Assembly: GCA_910591455.2 (NCBI GenBank)
Contig: OU342814.1
Location: 16,859,303-16,923,302 of the forward strand
Direction: 5' to 3'
Origin: Pholis gunnellus
Lineage: Eukaryota; Chordata; Actinopteri; Perciformes; Pholidae
Length of the DNA: 64,000 bases
Position 1 is the first letter of the stretch. Each line of letters begins with the position of its first letter. The position numbers and the translations under genes are program-made. Below are positions 36,052-48,200 of this stretch, one piece after another. The notes under the pieces were generated by a model. It did not search any database. It worked only from the letters and a program-made list of their open reading frames with translations, and was not told the DNA's origin.

Positions 36052-39000
36052 GCACATGTACATAGTGCCATCTCGTATTATGTGTCCTCCTGTTCTTGAA
36101 AAGTGAAGTGCATCATGTGCTGTACCTCTGTTTTAGTCTTCTTTTAGCCGTCGTGGGAACATTGGCTCCGTAGCCGTACGAGAACAGCACTCTCTCGGCC
36201 TCCTCTTCATTCTCAACTGGCAACAGACAGAAACACAAATACTGTCTACATACATCTCCAGGACCATTATGATAACAATGTGGTGACGTGTGGGTGATTT
36301 TATTGTCCTGTTGTGTTACACAACATCTTCCTTTTCTCTTTAACTTCTGTTCCATCCACTGTCACAAGGCCCTTCACTACAGCTTGACAATAGCGATCCC
36401 TACATCTTAATCCAATACTATGCTACCTGTTAATATCATTAGACACATTCCCTCATGCCAGAACAAGGCATTTGAAGGAAGCAGTGCTTGGTTCGTTTGT
36501 CCGACTACACTGTTCTTACTTTCAGCAGCCTGCATGGTGACTTGGTCCAACTCCTGCTCCAGCTTTTCGTACGTCTCCAGCCGAGACGCCTGCTCGGCAT
36601 TCTGAGCTTGCAGCTCCGCTGACCGCTTCTCTGATGACGTCTGCAGTCTGTAAAACTCCTGGGTCAGGAGCTGAGGGACAGGAGGAGAGGAGAGAGAAAG
36701 AGAAAAGAGGCAGAGGGGTTGGGGGAGACAGAGAGCCAATGAGCCTGTGGTGGCCGGTTGAAAAAAAAACGGAATCCTATTTTTACTGTATTTTGTCTTT
36801 TTTCTTTTCTTTTCTTTAAAATGTTTGTACCCCCAGTTGTGTTACATTTCCCCACATTTACAAGCATAGACAAAAAAACGTTCACAAAGAGAGAGGAGTG
36901 AAAGCAAAAAAAGGAGGGAAGAAAATCGAAATGAAAGGACGACTCTTCTTCCAAAAAAAAAGCTTTAAACCTCACTGTTATAAAGAACGGGAACAAAATC
37001 AAAGCTGAACAACAAAGTCAAAAGCTAGCTCTTCATTCACTGTGTGATTAAAAAGAGAAAAGATCTTTGACCCTCATGATCATGTACAATGCATGGTTTC
37101 ACCGTGCAGGACGGGGTTAAACACAGGTGAAGAGGTGAACCTCGGCTAAGTGCATCCAGACATCAAGAACAATCTGCACTCAATTAACTTCTTGTATAAA
37201 TGGGTGTGCTACAGTGGACAGAGATAAGAACGGAGCCGCCGGACCGACATACAAAGACTGGCTGGAGAGTGGAGCATTAATCTTTAAGCACTATGAATGG
37301 ACTCCTCCCTAAACGGAACAATGGTTTACGCACCGGTTGTGCATTTTCGGTTGTTTTCGTTCACGTGACGTTTACAGCAAGTAAGCAAGAAACACTCATG
37401 TTGTCAATCTGTAAATATGGGCACAGTTATATTCTTTATTGCGTACTATTAAAATTGTAGAATATGAATGAACAAAGGGGGAATCTGTCAACGACATAGG
37501 CACGGATGTATAGTCTTGTTTATCATTTAATATCTATCTAAAGCCAACAATAAATGTTAACTGGCTGAAATCAAATCATGAGAGGAAATGAAGAGATAAA
37601 CTAATTACTGGGTGTACCGCTGTAATGCAACAAGTAAAACGTCTTCGTTCTGTCCTCGGGTTTAGGGGTACCTCCAGTTTCTTCTGCTGTTTCTCACACT
37701 CCACCTGGCACTGGGCCAGCGCCTTAGCCGTCTCATCCTTGACCATCTGAGTGCGCTCAGCTTCGAAGGAGTGCAGCTTGGCCTGATTGGACAGCTCTGC
37801 TACGCGGCTGTCGGTACCCAGCTGGAGCTGACGAAACCTGCACGGACGGAGACACGGAGACACACACACACACACACACACACACACCTCACTGAACATG
37901 AACGTGAGTAGGTGTGTTCAAATAAGTGAGGTCATGTGTGTTGGTGCAGACGGATACAGAAGGTAACCTGCGCCGCTGGTTGAGCTCAGGCATGGCTGTT
38001 GGTGTCAAAACAAATGTTGCAATGCATTCCTTCATTTACCTATAGGCATAATCAAACTTGTTTGGAAATTGGCAAGGAAGTGACTATTTAGCAGTTTTTA
38101 ATGTTCAAAGTGGTTTGTGGTACGTGGGCTTGGCAACTCCAGCGGTGCTATACGTCACCAAGCAGGAAAGCAGGTCTTAAATCTTTTGGCTGCGATAGAG
38201 CAATTATTAATGGCCCTCCCAGCAACGTTTGTTCTTGTTTAAGCATGACTGTAGTTGGCAGCAAGAGAAACTTGTTTCAACTCAGGTGCTCAGTAATAAT
38301 AATAAAAAAAAGAGATAGAACGTATTCTATAGTTTCTGTTTTCAGTTGACACAATTCCATGCGTGGGAAAGATTTCACAAAACACAGAGCCGGTGGGGAA
38401 AATGAAAGATTGATCGACCCTTCTAATGTCATTCAACAACAACATCGCAAGCGAATCTATGGTTAGTTCTACCTCCCCAAACACGTAAAACAAAGACAGG
38501 CAACGTTTGTTTGAGCCCAGTGCTCGTCCACACACAGACTCTAGTAAACCATGGAGGTTGGTTGGATAATATTAATAACTCTCCATTACAGCTGACCTGA
38601 TAGGATTTCATCATCCACGGAGCGCAGGCCTGAGCTGAGTGCTCACAGTGACAGACATGTACACATGGTCAACATTGCCTTCTTTTATTAATGGTGGCTA
38701 GATGGTCCAAAAAAAAAGGGGCATGCTTTACCAGAGTGGGCTTCTCTCTGTGCTGTCAGATTATATTTTATTAAAATGACATACTGCCATTAAAATGATT
38801 TAAAAGGCAGTATGTACAGCTACAGAGCACCTGACTCAGGGGTATCCCTAAGGCAATCTCATTACAGCTAAGTTAAGGTCTGATAGAAAAACCGCATACT
38901 TCGTCTTTGTTTTGGACATGTTGATCACCGTAACTAGCCCGTTGGCCAGCATTCTGTAACAGAGTGCCGAGGTTCAAGCTGGTCCTCGATGCTGCAAACC

Positions 39001-39142
39001 ATCTGACGCCATTTCAAGCTTGTCCGCCTCATTCTTTGCCCCAAAAATAGGGGCATGCGTGGGGTTAGGGGTTAAGGGCTTGAGGATCGCATCTGTCGTT
39101 GCTGGCTTGCGATGTGACGCAGAGGGGGAATGTGATCGCAGC

Positions 39143-39175
<33 letters not shown>

Positions 39176-42100
39176 GAGAGAGAGTGCAAGGGAGAGTGAA
39201 GTGTGTATGTGTGTGTGTAAAGAAAGACCAACAGCTGGTGGCTTGGATCTAGAGAAATGACTGGTATGTAGTAGTAACCCAGGAAAGAGACACTACTGCT
39301 GCTGCTGCTGTGTACGTGCGTCTCTGTCTGCCTGTTGGTTGCAGATACAATAATACTGTGAAACAAAGTGTAAATAAAAAATGCTCCGTAGTACTGAAAG
39401 TTCAGTTAAGACGTGTTGTGGAAAACATATTTTTCTACTTAGTTCCTTTCAACACTAAGAACATGTTTCCAAAATGTGTTCCAAGACAAATCAGATGCAA
39501 ATACATCTCATTTATTCACAGGCAGACATGTGTGTATGCAGCAGAAATACAGCACGAACAGGAGACATTGTTCAGGAGGCTGACTGAAATAACTGCTGTT
39601 ATTCGTGTGCGCAGCGCGGCTCACAACATGTCTGTTGCAATTTCCACGCAAGATTTGAAACTTCCTACAAGGCCGTGACCCTGAGGCGTGTTCTGAGGCT
39701 GGACTGAGATGGGCATTGTTGCCCGGGGCCGAGATAGTGACGAGCAACTTGGATACAAATCACTAGGAGGATGTTTGGGAATCGGGAGATCACTTAAAAG
39801 CAGCAGGACATTAAAATGTGTAAAAATCTGAATAAAACAAACAAGCTTTAGCTTAATCGTTGCACCGGCTTTGTCAAGTGCAAAGATGAAGCAAGTCTAA
39901 AAAAGAAGCTATTTAAAATCCCACAGTTCAAGGGGATTTCCTCAGCATCTAAATAGTCTTCAGTACGACACAGTATGTCGTCTCACTTTGAATTCAAACC
40001 CGCCATTTCACTTCCAAATGGCAGCCGGCCTTCAGATTCAGTAATTTATTGCCGTACCAACCGCAGTTGATTTTCAAATTTGTTTCGGTGCGCTGAGCGA
40101 CGAAATCTATAATCACAAAGCACACGCAACAAAAAAAACATACTGTCACAATTACAGCAACCGTACTATAAATACAGTCGTGCAACCAGATGGCTCGTGC
40201 CCTTAAAGTGCATGTGCTCGTTTGTACAACCTGTGAAGCATTCAGGAGACGGATCGCTTCAGAAAGCGAGATATTCTCATGCTGTGGAGGAGGGCCTTAC
40301 AATTCAAGTCAGTGGTGACCAGACCAGTGACACCAGTTGTTACTAAACTGACCTTCAGTGAACCTCTGACCCCCCCCACACACACACACACACAGACAGC
40401 AAAGCCTTCATGTGATCTTTAGTAAGAGACGGTGAACCACAGCCACCAAAACTCCTGCAGCTCCCACAACACGCGCTAATGACAGACTGCCGCTGGCTCA
40501 CACATCAGCATCGGAGCAACAACAAGCTCACAGCTTGCAGGAAAATACAGAGGAAGCTCAAGCTGAACGTAAGCTCATGGTACAGTGATACATACATTTA
40601 GAGCCAGGTCACGATGACGCCTGCTTTATAGATCATGCTTAGAGAGGCCACACTACTAAGGATGAGGAAATGATGTGGTTTAGCCACGAGACGCCATACT
40701 TCAAATTCACACTGTTGACAAGAAATATACCGAGCTGTCTGTCAGTTAAACAGTTGTCCTCAGGTGATGTTCTGTCCCTGATTTATAGTGTTTCGAGTCA
40801 CATATATTTAAAAAGACAGCAGTCGTACTGTTTGACTTCTAAATGGCCAACGGAGCCGTTGAACTCTGTGACATCTTGTCTTAATAATTTATTCACTTGA
40901 GTGTCTAAAAGAGGCGCTGGGTCTGCAGGTAGCTGCTGAAGATCAGAGAAATGGTGAATACTGAGAAGTAGAACAGGAGAATTTTGTGAGGTGAACTGTA
41001 TGTTAGTCATAGAGCAGATTCTACTATATTATTTATTGTTTACACACTCCAACCTTTCTCCTTCTAGTGGTTTAAAGGTATAGGTTTGGTTTTATTTGAC
41101 CAGAAAAAGAAAGACTAAAAGGAAAAAAGAAAAGTACCTGTCGGTACGATACAAACTGTATGGACAGGTGTATTAAATCTTAGGGTAAAAACTCACTGTT
41201 CCAGCAGTTGGTCATATCTGGACTGAGTGTCTCTCTCAGAAGACACCGCTCTGTCCTTCTCCAGCCCCGCATTGTCTCTGGCCTCACGCAGGTTCCTGGT
41301 CAATAACACAAACACAACAGGAGATCATTAAAAAAGCTTTTATTCTTTTGAAGTCATGTTGCTATTTCCTTTTATTTTGATGCTACTGGGAAGTACCTGT
41401 GCTCGCAGCTCTTCCTCTTATTAAATGTTTGCATATTCATTGTTTCAGTTGCTGACTGACGCTGTACTCTGTGCTTTAGGAAAGACTGTCTCGAAATTAC
41501 TTGTTTTTAGATACACAACACAGGTCTTGTTTCATTAGCTAGATAATGTTAACAAAGGGTGCAACTTCCTCGGGTTTGAATAGCGCCCCTGATATTTTTC
41601 ATAGTTTTTACTAACGTTAAGAGTTATATATATATATATATATAATAAAAAAAGACTGATACCTGTTCTCCCTCTCGTACATCTCCCTGGAGGTTCTCTG
41701 CAGATTGTCTATCTCCTGACTGGTTTTCAGCCGGATGTTCTCCAGCTCCTCTCTCAACTTGGTCTCGTACTCTGTCTTATAGTGGTCTCTGTAAAAAAAA
41801 TAAAAAAAATAAAGGACTGGAACATCTTAGGTCTCCCACATTAAAAACACTAGAATATTGGCTGCTGGTGTAAAAACAGCAGAGCCTCACCTGGATGCCA
41901 CATATTTTTCGTAGGCGTCCTCCCTCGCCTTTTTAGTGTCTTCTAATTGCACCTAGACCACAGAATCAAGAAGTGAGAGCACGTTAGTTGTTATTGAACA
42001 TCTGTTGTATTAGCTGAGCCTCCGGGCTGATCAACTGTTTGAACCTGCAGCCTCTCCAGGCGGTCTTCTCCATGTGCACAGCGGACACTGAGCTCCATGT

Positions 42101-42436
42101 TCTGCCTGTGTAGATACTCCTTGTCCTTCTGCAGGAGAGTCGCTGACTGCTGCGACGTTGCCACCTGGAGGAAAATAAATGAACTATTACAGAATAAAGT
42201 ACACTCAAAGAGACTTCGGTGAGAGTTATGGAGAGAAATGATGGGTGTGGGTGTGCGTGAAGCACCTCTTTGCTGAGTGTGTTCCTTTCTCTGGTCACTG
42301 CTGCGTGAGTCACGTCTAGTGTCTCACATCTTCTCTTTAAGTCCTTTAGTTCTGCCTCAAAGCTGTCGCGCTCACTATAAACCACAGTGTGAAAGGTTAA
42401 CATACATTCGAACTTGCAACAGCTGAAACGTCCTCA

Positions 42437-42493
<57 letters not shown>

Positions 42494-44501
42494 GTTTGAT
42501 GGCAGGGTAATTGTCCCTGCGATAATCTCCTTCTTGGATCAGCTGTTTGGTATCGGCCAGTTCTAGTGTCAGTCTCTGGCTCCTCAACTCCAGCTCGGTA
42601 CGTAGCCGCCGCTCCTCCTCGTAGCTCTGTGGGTACAAAGACAAGTATTGACATCATTAGTTATACTATGCAATAAGCATATTAGGTCATTATACCTCCT
42701 GAACACTCTACATTTTGGTCGGCCTACATTTTTTCAGGTAGGAATTCAGCAAGAATACCCGTCATTTATGCCTACAAGGCGCCTGCTGACTTGATGGTAT
42801 TTTTTTCATCACACCACTCTCATTCTAAACACTGCAGGCTGCGAAAATGAACATTTTGTAACCGACACGTCTAGCATTACCAGAACATATTTCAGGTGGC
42901 TCATACGTGTCTTCCACGTTGTCACATTTAGGTTAAAAAGTAACTGAACCTCTTGACCCTTTCTGCATTCTACATACCTATGCTTTCTAAATATGTGACT
43001 CGATGCCTGAAGGAGTAATTGTGTTTAAAGTGTGTTTGTTCTGGAGCGTTTGCACAATGCAAAAAATGCAGCCAATTGGTATTATGGTCTCATATTACGT
43101 TACGTTTAGTTGAACTTTACAGTGTACGCAGTCTATGATTTTGACAGAGGTGAAATGGACATAAACTAAAAATGGTGATAAAACATAAAGAATACAATAA
43201 TGCACAATGTGCTTAGCTTCAAAACAAGTGAACTCATATACATAAAGATGACAGAATGCAACATAGAGGTGTAGTGTGGTGTAAGTGTGCCGTACCTCCA
43301 TCAGCGACTTCATTTGGGTTCTGTGTGTATTCAGGTCATCGGTCAAACTGTCTCTCTTCACACTGAGCTCAGCCAGGTGAGACCGCAGAGGAGTCACCAC
43401 CTCGTAGAACCGCATCTAACCACACAGAGAAAGGGTGGCCATGTCAGCTTCATCATGCTCTCATAACGTGTCTCTCTGGTCCGACAAGGTGGTGTAAAGA
43501 GAGCCCCCCCCCCCCCATACTTACAGCTACGTACTCCTGTATGGAGATCTTGTCGTCAGGGAGGTCTCGGAGCTCCTGGTACCGGTCCTGAGAGACGTCC
43601 AGGTCCCTGAGAGACCTGCGCAGCTCTCCGGCCTTCTCACACAGCTGCCGGTTGGTCTCCTCCAGCTGCTGCTGCCTCAGCAGGATGCCCTCCATCTCTT
43701 GCTTACGCAGAGCCTGCTGCTTCCTGGTGATTACAATCTTTGTCAGCACAGTTTACATTTGTGCTTACCGGCCAATTGATGGGATCAAGTTTTCATATTT
43801 CATCTTAACTGCCCCGGTGTGTGTGATCTTAATCAGAGTTTACTTGGAAGTCAATAATGTGTTTGTTAATTGTGTCTCAAGACACAACCCTACTGTACGG
43901 CTGGATATATAGTAATGAGATTGAGAGAGAGCAGATTAGAGTATATCTGCCTGGACTTCCTTGTCCATCACCACCTCAACACGTCCTCACCTGTTCTCCT
44001 CTTGAGTAAGTTTCAGCTGACTGTCCAGTCTCAGGGCCAAAACTTGTTTCTGATGTAGAGCATCATTCAGCCTCTCCTCCAGCTCCTCAGTCTGACATAT
44101 ACAAAACAATGCATGGAAACAATCACAAGACTATTACTGCAACAAAGATCATTTGGGAAATGGAAGTTACCAGGGGACAAACTGGGGATAGGTCACGCTC
44201 ACATATCCACACAAACACTGTGCAGCTTCCCTACCTTGGACATGATGTCGGCCTTCATGTTGTCTATGATCAGGGTTTTCTGAGAGAGCTCAATTTTCAG
44301 CAGCTGGACGTTGTGAAGCAGCTCCTTCCGCTCGATCAGCTGGCGGGTCACCTTCTGGGAGCCGTCCCGCTGCTCGTCGGACGAGGAGACATCCTCGGTG
44401 GTGGGCACCGTTGTTTCTAGGCTGATGTCCTCCGACTCTAGGTCCAGGGAGCTGGAGACGTTGGCTGCTGTCGGCCTCAGCTGTTGCTTCTTGGGAGGCA
44501 T
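29940..44501 (-). CDS. pibf1: Progesterone-induced blocking factor 1 / CEP90 (centriolar satellite coiled-coil protein)
   Basis: Eighteen coding exons on the - strand: 44235-44501, 43991-44091, 43525-43723, 43296-43415, 42493-42626, 42266-42374, 42045-42164, 41891-41952, 41663-41788, 41197-41295, 37672-37837, 36520-36670, 36126-36216, 35465-35567, 33332-33462, 31992-32076, 30287-30466, 29940-29993. They sum to 2298 bp, 765 aa (human 757). Landmarks shared with human are SSLDLESEDISLETTVPTTE near the N-terminus, RQLIERKELLHN, LELADTKQLIQEGDYR, LFSYGYGANVPTTAKRRLKQ (about 555-580), TQQPYSYLI, LLNHRE and the C-terminal TNKEVPDWYKKTKQKPR. Nearly the whole chain is predicted coiled coil. CEP90 sits at centriolar satellites and distal appendages and is needed for ciliogenesis and spindle-pole integrity; human mutations cause Joubert syndrome. 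The gene is head-to-head with dis3. Oddities are the exon 5 donor inside a (GT)n array and the 3.4-kb intron 10. Confidence 0.96.
30884..30953 (+). repeat. Imperfect (CA)n tract in a pibf1 intron
   Basis: CA-rich low-complexity DNA between the exons at 30287-30466 and 31992-32076. Confidence 0.85.
31525..31688 (+). repeat. Dispersed teleost repeat fragment in a pibf1 intron
   Basis: TTTTGTGAGGTCACAGTGACC, ACCACCAAAATCTAATCAGT, TCATCCTCGAGTCCAGGTGG and CTATCGCCGGCGCGGAGGCA in this order are the signature of a very abundant fish repeat. It is read in the + direction, antisense to pibf1. Confidence 0.75.
35416..35461 (+). repeat. (TG)n microsatellite abutting a pibf1 splice donor
   Basis: About 22 units. 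On the gene strand this is (AC)n beginning just after the GTAAAC donor of the 35465-35567 exon. Confidence 0.95.
35959..36048 (+). repeat. Long (CA)n microsatellite in a pibf1 intron
   Basis: About 45 uninterrupted CA units. Confidence 0.97.
37860..37887 (+). repeat. (CA)n microsatellite upstream of a pibf1 acceptor
   Basis: On the gene strand this is (GT)n ending about 22 bp before the acceptor of the 37672-37837 exon, where a polypyrimidine tract would be expected. Confidence 0.93.
39143..39184 (+). repeat. (GA)n microsatellite in pibf1 intron 10
   Basis: About 20 GA units with one GC interruption. Confidence 0.95.
42438..42492 (+). repeat. (CA)n microsatellite forming the splice donor of pibf1 exon 5
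   Basis: About 27 units. On the gene strand it is (GT)n starting exactly at the exon 5/intron 5 boundary (coding ATCAAACG, then GTGTGTGT). Confidence 0.95.
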
Positions 44502-45208
44502 TTTCTGTTGTTTTGGTCCTCTTTTTAGCGAAATGCTGGAGCGGATATTACGTGATATTACAAAATGTTGTCCTCATACTCAAGAAAATGATATATAAAC
44601 CCCTAATTTAACGTTAAAGTGATATCCCGGAGCTGACAAGAGCACTCGGTGAGGTGTTTTTGTTTTTAAGGGTCCCGCTCTGGGCCGCCCGCGTACCGCC
44701 AACGGCTCGACTACGATGGTAACGAGTGGCGTTGACTACAGCGCCCCCTGCGGTAATGAACATGCACTACAACGAACGTCCACTTGTCTGTGGTTCATTT
44801 CTATGCACAGAGCATGCAGTATTTCCTCCTACAACATAGGGGGAGCTGTGAAGTCGGACAATCGGTCCCTCTTCTGCCTTCTTCTGCTTTGTTTTCATTG
44901 AACAAGTATTGGATGGCCAACCAAAACTAACGTTGAACACCGATTTTTTAATTATTTTACATTAAAAAAAGTAAAATCACGTTATGTCTTGAGGCATACG
45001 TTGTGTATTATTTTCCTAAATGGTTTCTTAATACAATTTAACATACACGATTGATATCACTACCTGAAATCATACTTCACGTGTTTGTCAAAACTCTGGG
45101 TAGGTTTTGTCGGCCCACTGAGTTAGTTTTCACATGGGCTCCTTGCTTGTCATCAAATGGTAGGAGAAAAACATCGGAATTTCATCTCTTGAGGAGTTAA
45201 TCGTCATC
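44502..45208. promoter_or_regulatory. Shared head-to-head promoter of pibf1 and dis3
   Basis: There are 707 bp between the two divergent start codons, so both 5' UTRs and promoters must lie here. No TATA box is evident near either start. A GC-rich stretch lies at 44665-44710 (GGGCCGCCCGCGTACCGCC), a CTCF-core-like motif at 44740-44750 and an E-box (CACGTG) at 45079-45084. Transcription starts are not located. Confidence 0.7.
44740..44750 (-). promoter_or_regulatory. CTCF-core-like motif AGCGCCCCCTG
   Basis: Exact match to the reverse complement of the central CTCF core (CAGGGGGCGCT). Flanks match less well. Binding is inferred only. Confidence 0.4.
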
Positions 45209-48200
45209 ATGTTGAAATCTAAAACCTTCGTGAGGAAGACCCGGAAGGGCGGGGTGATGAAGATTGTGCGCGAGCACTACCTGAGAGATGATATTTGGTG
45301 CGGAAGCGAAATTTGCGCTGAATGCAAACAGGAGTCCGCGGTGCTGCAGACAGACGCGTCCATTGAGAGCAACCTGTGCTCTTATCCACATTATGTGATT
45401 CCTGACACTAATGTTGTGCTGCACCAGGTAAAAAAAATGTCCACACTGACTTGTTGCCCGAGTTGGTGGCTCCCATGTGTTGTGATAATACAAACTTTAT
45501 TATCTCATCTTATGGTTATTGTGCTTCTAATATATTAATAAAGCTATATATTGTTCTTTGTGTGTCTTTATCTGACTATACTGTCAGTATGTTGCAGTGG
45601 AGGTTTAATATAAATGTAGGGTATGGGGGATTCCTTGATTCTTGGCCATTTTTATATCAATTTTTTTTCTTCCCTCTTGTGTTTACAATGTCTGTGTCCT
45701 GCAGATTGACGTGTTGGAAGACCCCGTGATTCGTAATGTGATAATCCTTCAGACTGTGCTGGAGGAGGTACGCCACCGCAGTGCACCAGTCTATAAGCGC
45801 CTGAAGGACATCATACATGAGAAGGAGAAACACTTCTACACCTTTACCAACGAACACCACAGGTACAAAGACACCACGAACCTTTTTACTGCATCACAAC
45901 ATCTTAATTGCACAATAGTGATGTGTAAAATTAATCAGGGGAAAACTACATTGCCCAGATGCACATTAAGATCTCCTTATTAGAACTCCCCTGTGATATA
46001 CATTTGCTTGTGAAAAGTATGACTGTTTGCCCATTTTACACATTCATCCCCATACTCTCTATTCTTCCAGAGAGACATTCATTGAACGTGAACCCGGAGA
46101 GAGCGCCAATGACCGTAACGACCGCGCAATCCGCGTGGCTGTGAAATGGTACAGCCAGCACCTGAAGAAGGCCGAGTCCGAAGCAGACGAACTCAAGGTG
46201 GTCCTCCTCACCAACGATATGGGGAACAAGCAGAAGGCTGAGGAGAGCGGCTTGCTGGTGTACAGATGTAAGCGCTCTTTCTTCGAGGGAAAGAAAATAT
46301 CACGAGGAACAAACACGCTGCATATCAAGAAGACAGCTTGTTTTAAATTCTACCACAACTTACAAAGGGGTTAACGGCCACTCTGATTGAACGACCACAC
46401 GTGTTTCAGCCAGCAGACGTCTCCTCACTATTTCCTATTGTATGCTAACATGCTTTCAAATGGCATCAACTTTGTCACGATTATTTATTGTCTTACATTG
46501 CAGTTGAAGAGTACATCAAGAGTCTGATAGGGAACCCTGAGCTTGTGGATCGTCTGGCTTTGTCCAATGATGACAAGGTAAACTCTAAAAACTATTTCGG
46601 GATGCGTGATTTGTATCTGTACCTCCCGTTTACGCCCCTGCCCCTTCTCTGTGCTCTTCTCCTTGCATTCATTTATTTTTCTTTCCTCTCTTAGCACGAT
46701 ATCACTAGCAGTAAGGTGTTATTCCCAGAGCACCTCCCCCTGTCCAGGATCCAGGCAGGAATTAAGAGCGGCACTTTCCTCCAGGGCACCTTTAGGGCCA
46801 GCAGGGACAACTATCTGGAGGCCACAGTCTTTGTTCAGGGAGAGGGGGAAGACAGCACAGAGGTGTGTGTGTGTGTGTGCATTTGTCTCTAAATGTACAA
46901 TGTTTGTCTGAACAGTTATCCAAAATCTGATAATGTAAGAATCTCAGACATCTACTGGGTTTGAGTGACAATTTGTCATGTCATGGTTTTCCATTTAGCG
47001 GATAACTACAAGTTAATTGACTGTAAAAACAAAATAGGAAAGCATGCAAACGTTTAAAGCTCCGTGCTGTTCCTTCGTCTTGCTGCCAGGTTCTCATCCA
47101 AGGTCTTCAGAACCTCAACAGAGCAGTGTACCAAGATCTGGTTGCTGTGCAGCTGTTGCCGCGCAGTCAGTGGGTGGCGCCCTCCTCAGTCGTGCTGCAG
47201 GACGAAGGCGCAGCAAAGGACGATACTGAGGAGGACAAAGAGGAGGACGAGGAGAAATCAGTGAGTTTGGTATCGGGGTGCTGTGTTACACAAAAAGAGA
47301 CTAATTGAATGACGACCCCAAAGTGGCTTTTGTAGTTACAGTGTCTTAATAACCTTTGTGGTGCTGTGTGTCCGAGCAGTTGAGGATATCAGCAGCTGAA
47401 GCAGCCAGGAAGCCCACCGGCCAAGTAGTGGGAATCATCAAAAGGAACTGGAGGCCATTCTGTGGCATGCTCAATCTCTCCCAAATCAAAGAGGTAAGTC
47501 TCGACTTCTCTAGAACACCGTATGTTATAGACAGTTTAGTTCATGCTTGTTTAGAAAATGTGACGCTGTTCGTAAATCTCTGTATACTGTACACGCTGTG
47601 TAGCACTTCCCTGTCCTATCCTCAGCATTCACCGTCTTTTTTCTTTCCTTTTTTCTTTCAGTCAACCCGACATCTCTTCACCCCGGCAGACCGGCGTATC
47701 CCGCGCATTCGCATTGAAACGCGCCAGGCATCCATGCTGGCAGGCCAGAGGATCATTGTGGCCATCGACGGCTGGCCCAAACACTCCAGATATCCCAATG
47801 TGAGTTGGAACCTCTTCAGACGAATATTAGTTATCCTACATCTCGACTTGCCAAAGTTTGACAGAAAATGTAATTGTTTCGGTTTTCTATATTTATATGA
47901 AGCTGCACTTCCCTAGCAAGGCACGTAATAATATGCGCAAAAACACCAATTATTTTTAATTATTCTTTTCTTCTTGGATAGGGCCACTTTGTGCGCAGTC
48001 TGGGAAATGCAGGGGATAAGGAAACGGAGCAGGAGGTGCTGCTGCTGGAGCACGACGTCCCCCACCAGGCCTTCTCTCAGGCTGTGCTCAGTTTCCTTCC
48101 CACGATGCCGTGGGCCATCACACCAGAGGTAATGAGATTGCCCTATGATTTGAAGGAACATGTGTTTCGGTCTGTGTATATATCAATCTTGATGTTTGTG

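Noticed and set aside
35796..36071. Three overlapping Cys-Val-rich frames on the - strand
   Set aside because: They read through the 90-bp (CA)n at 35959-36048, which lies in a pibf1 intron.
45451..45729. Open frame running through dis3 intron 1
   Set aside because: It reads over the intron and acceptor; the flanking exons join in frame and match DIS3 without it.
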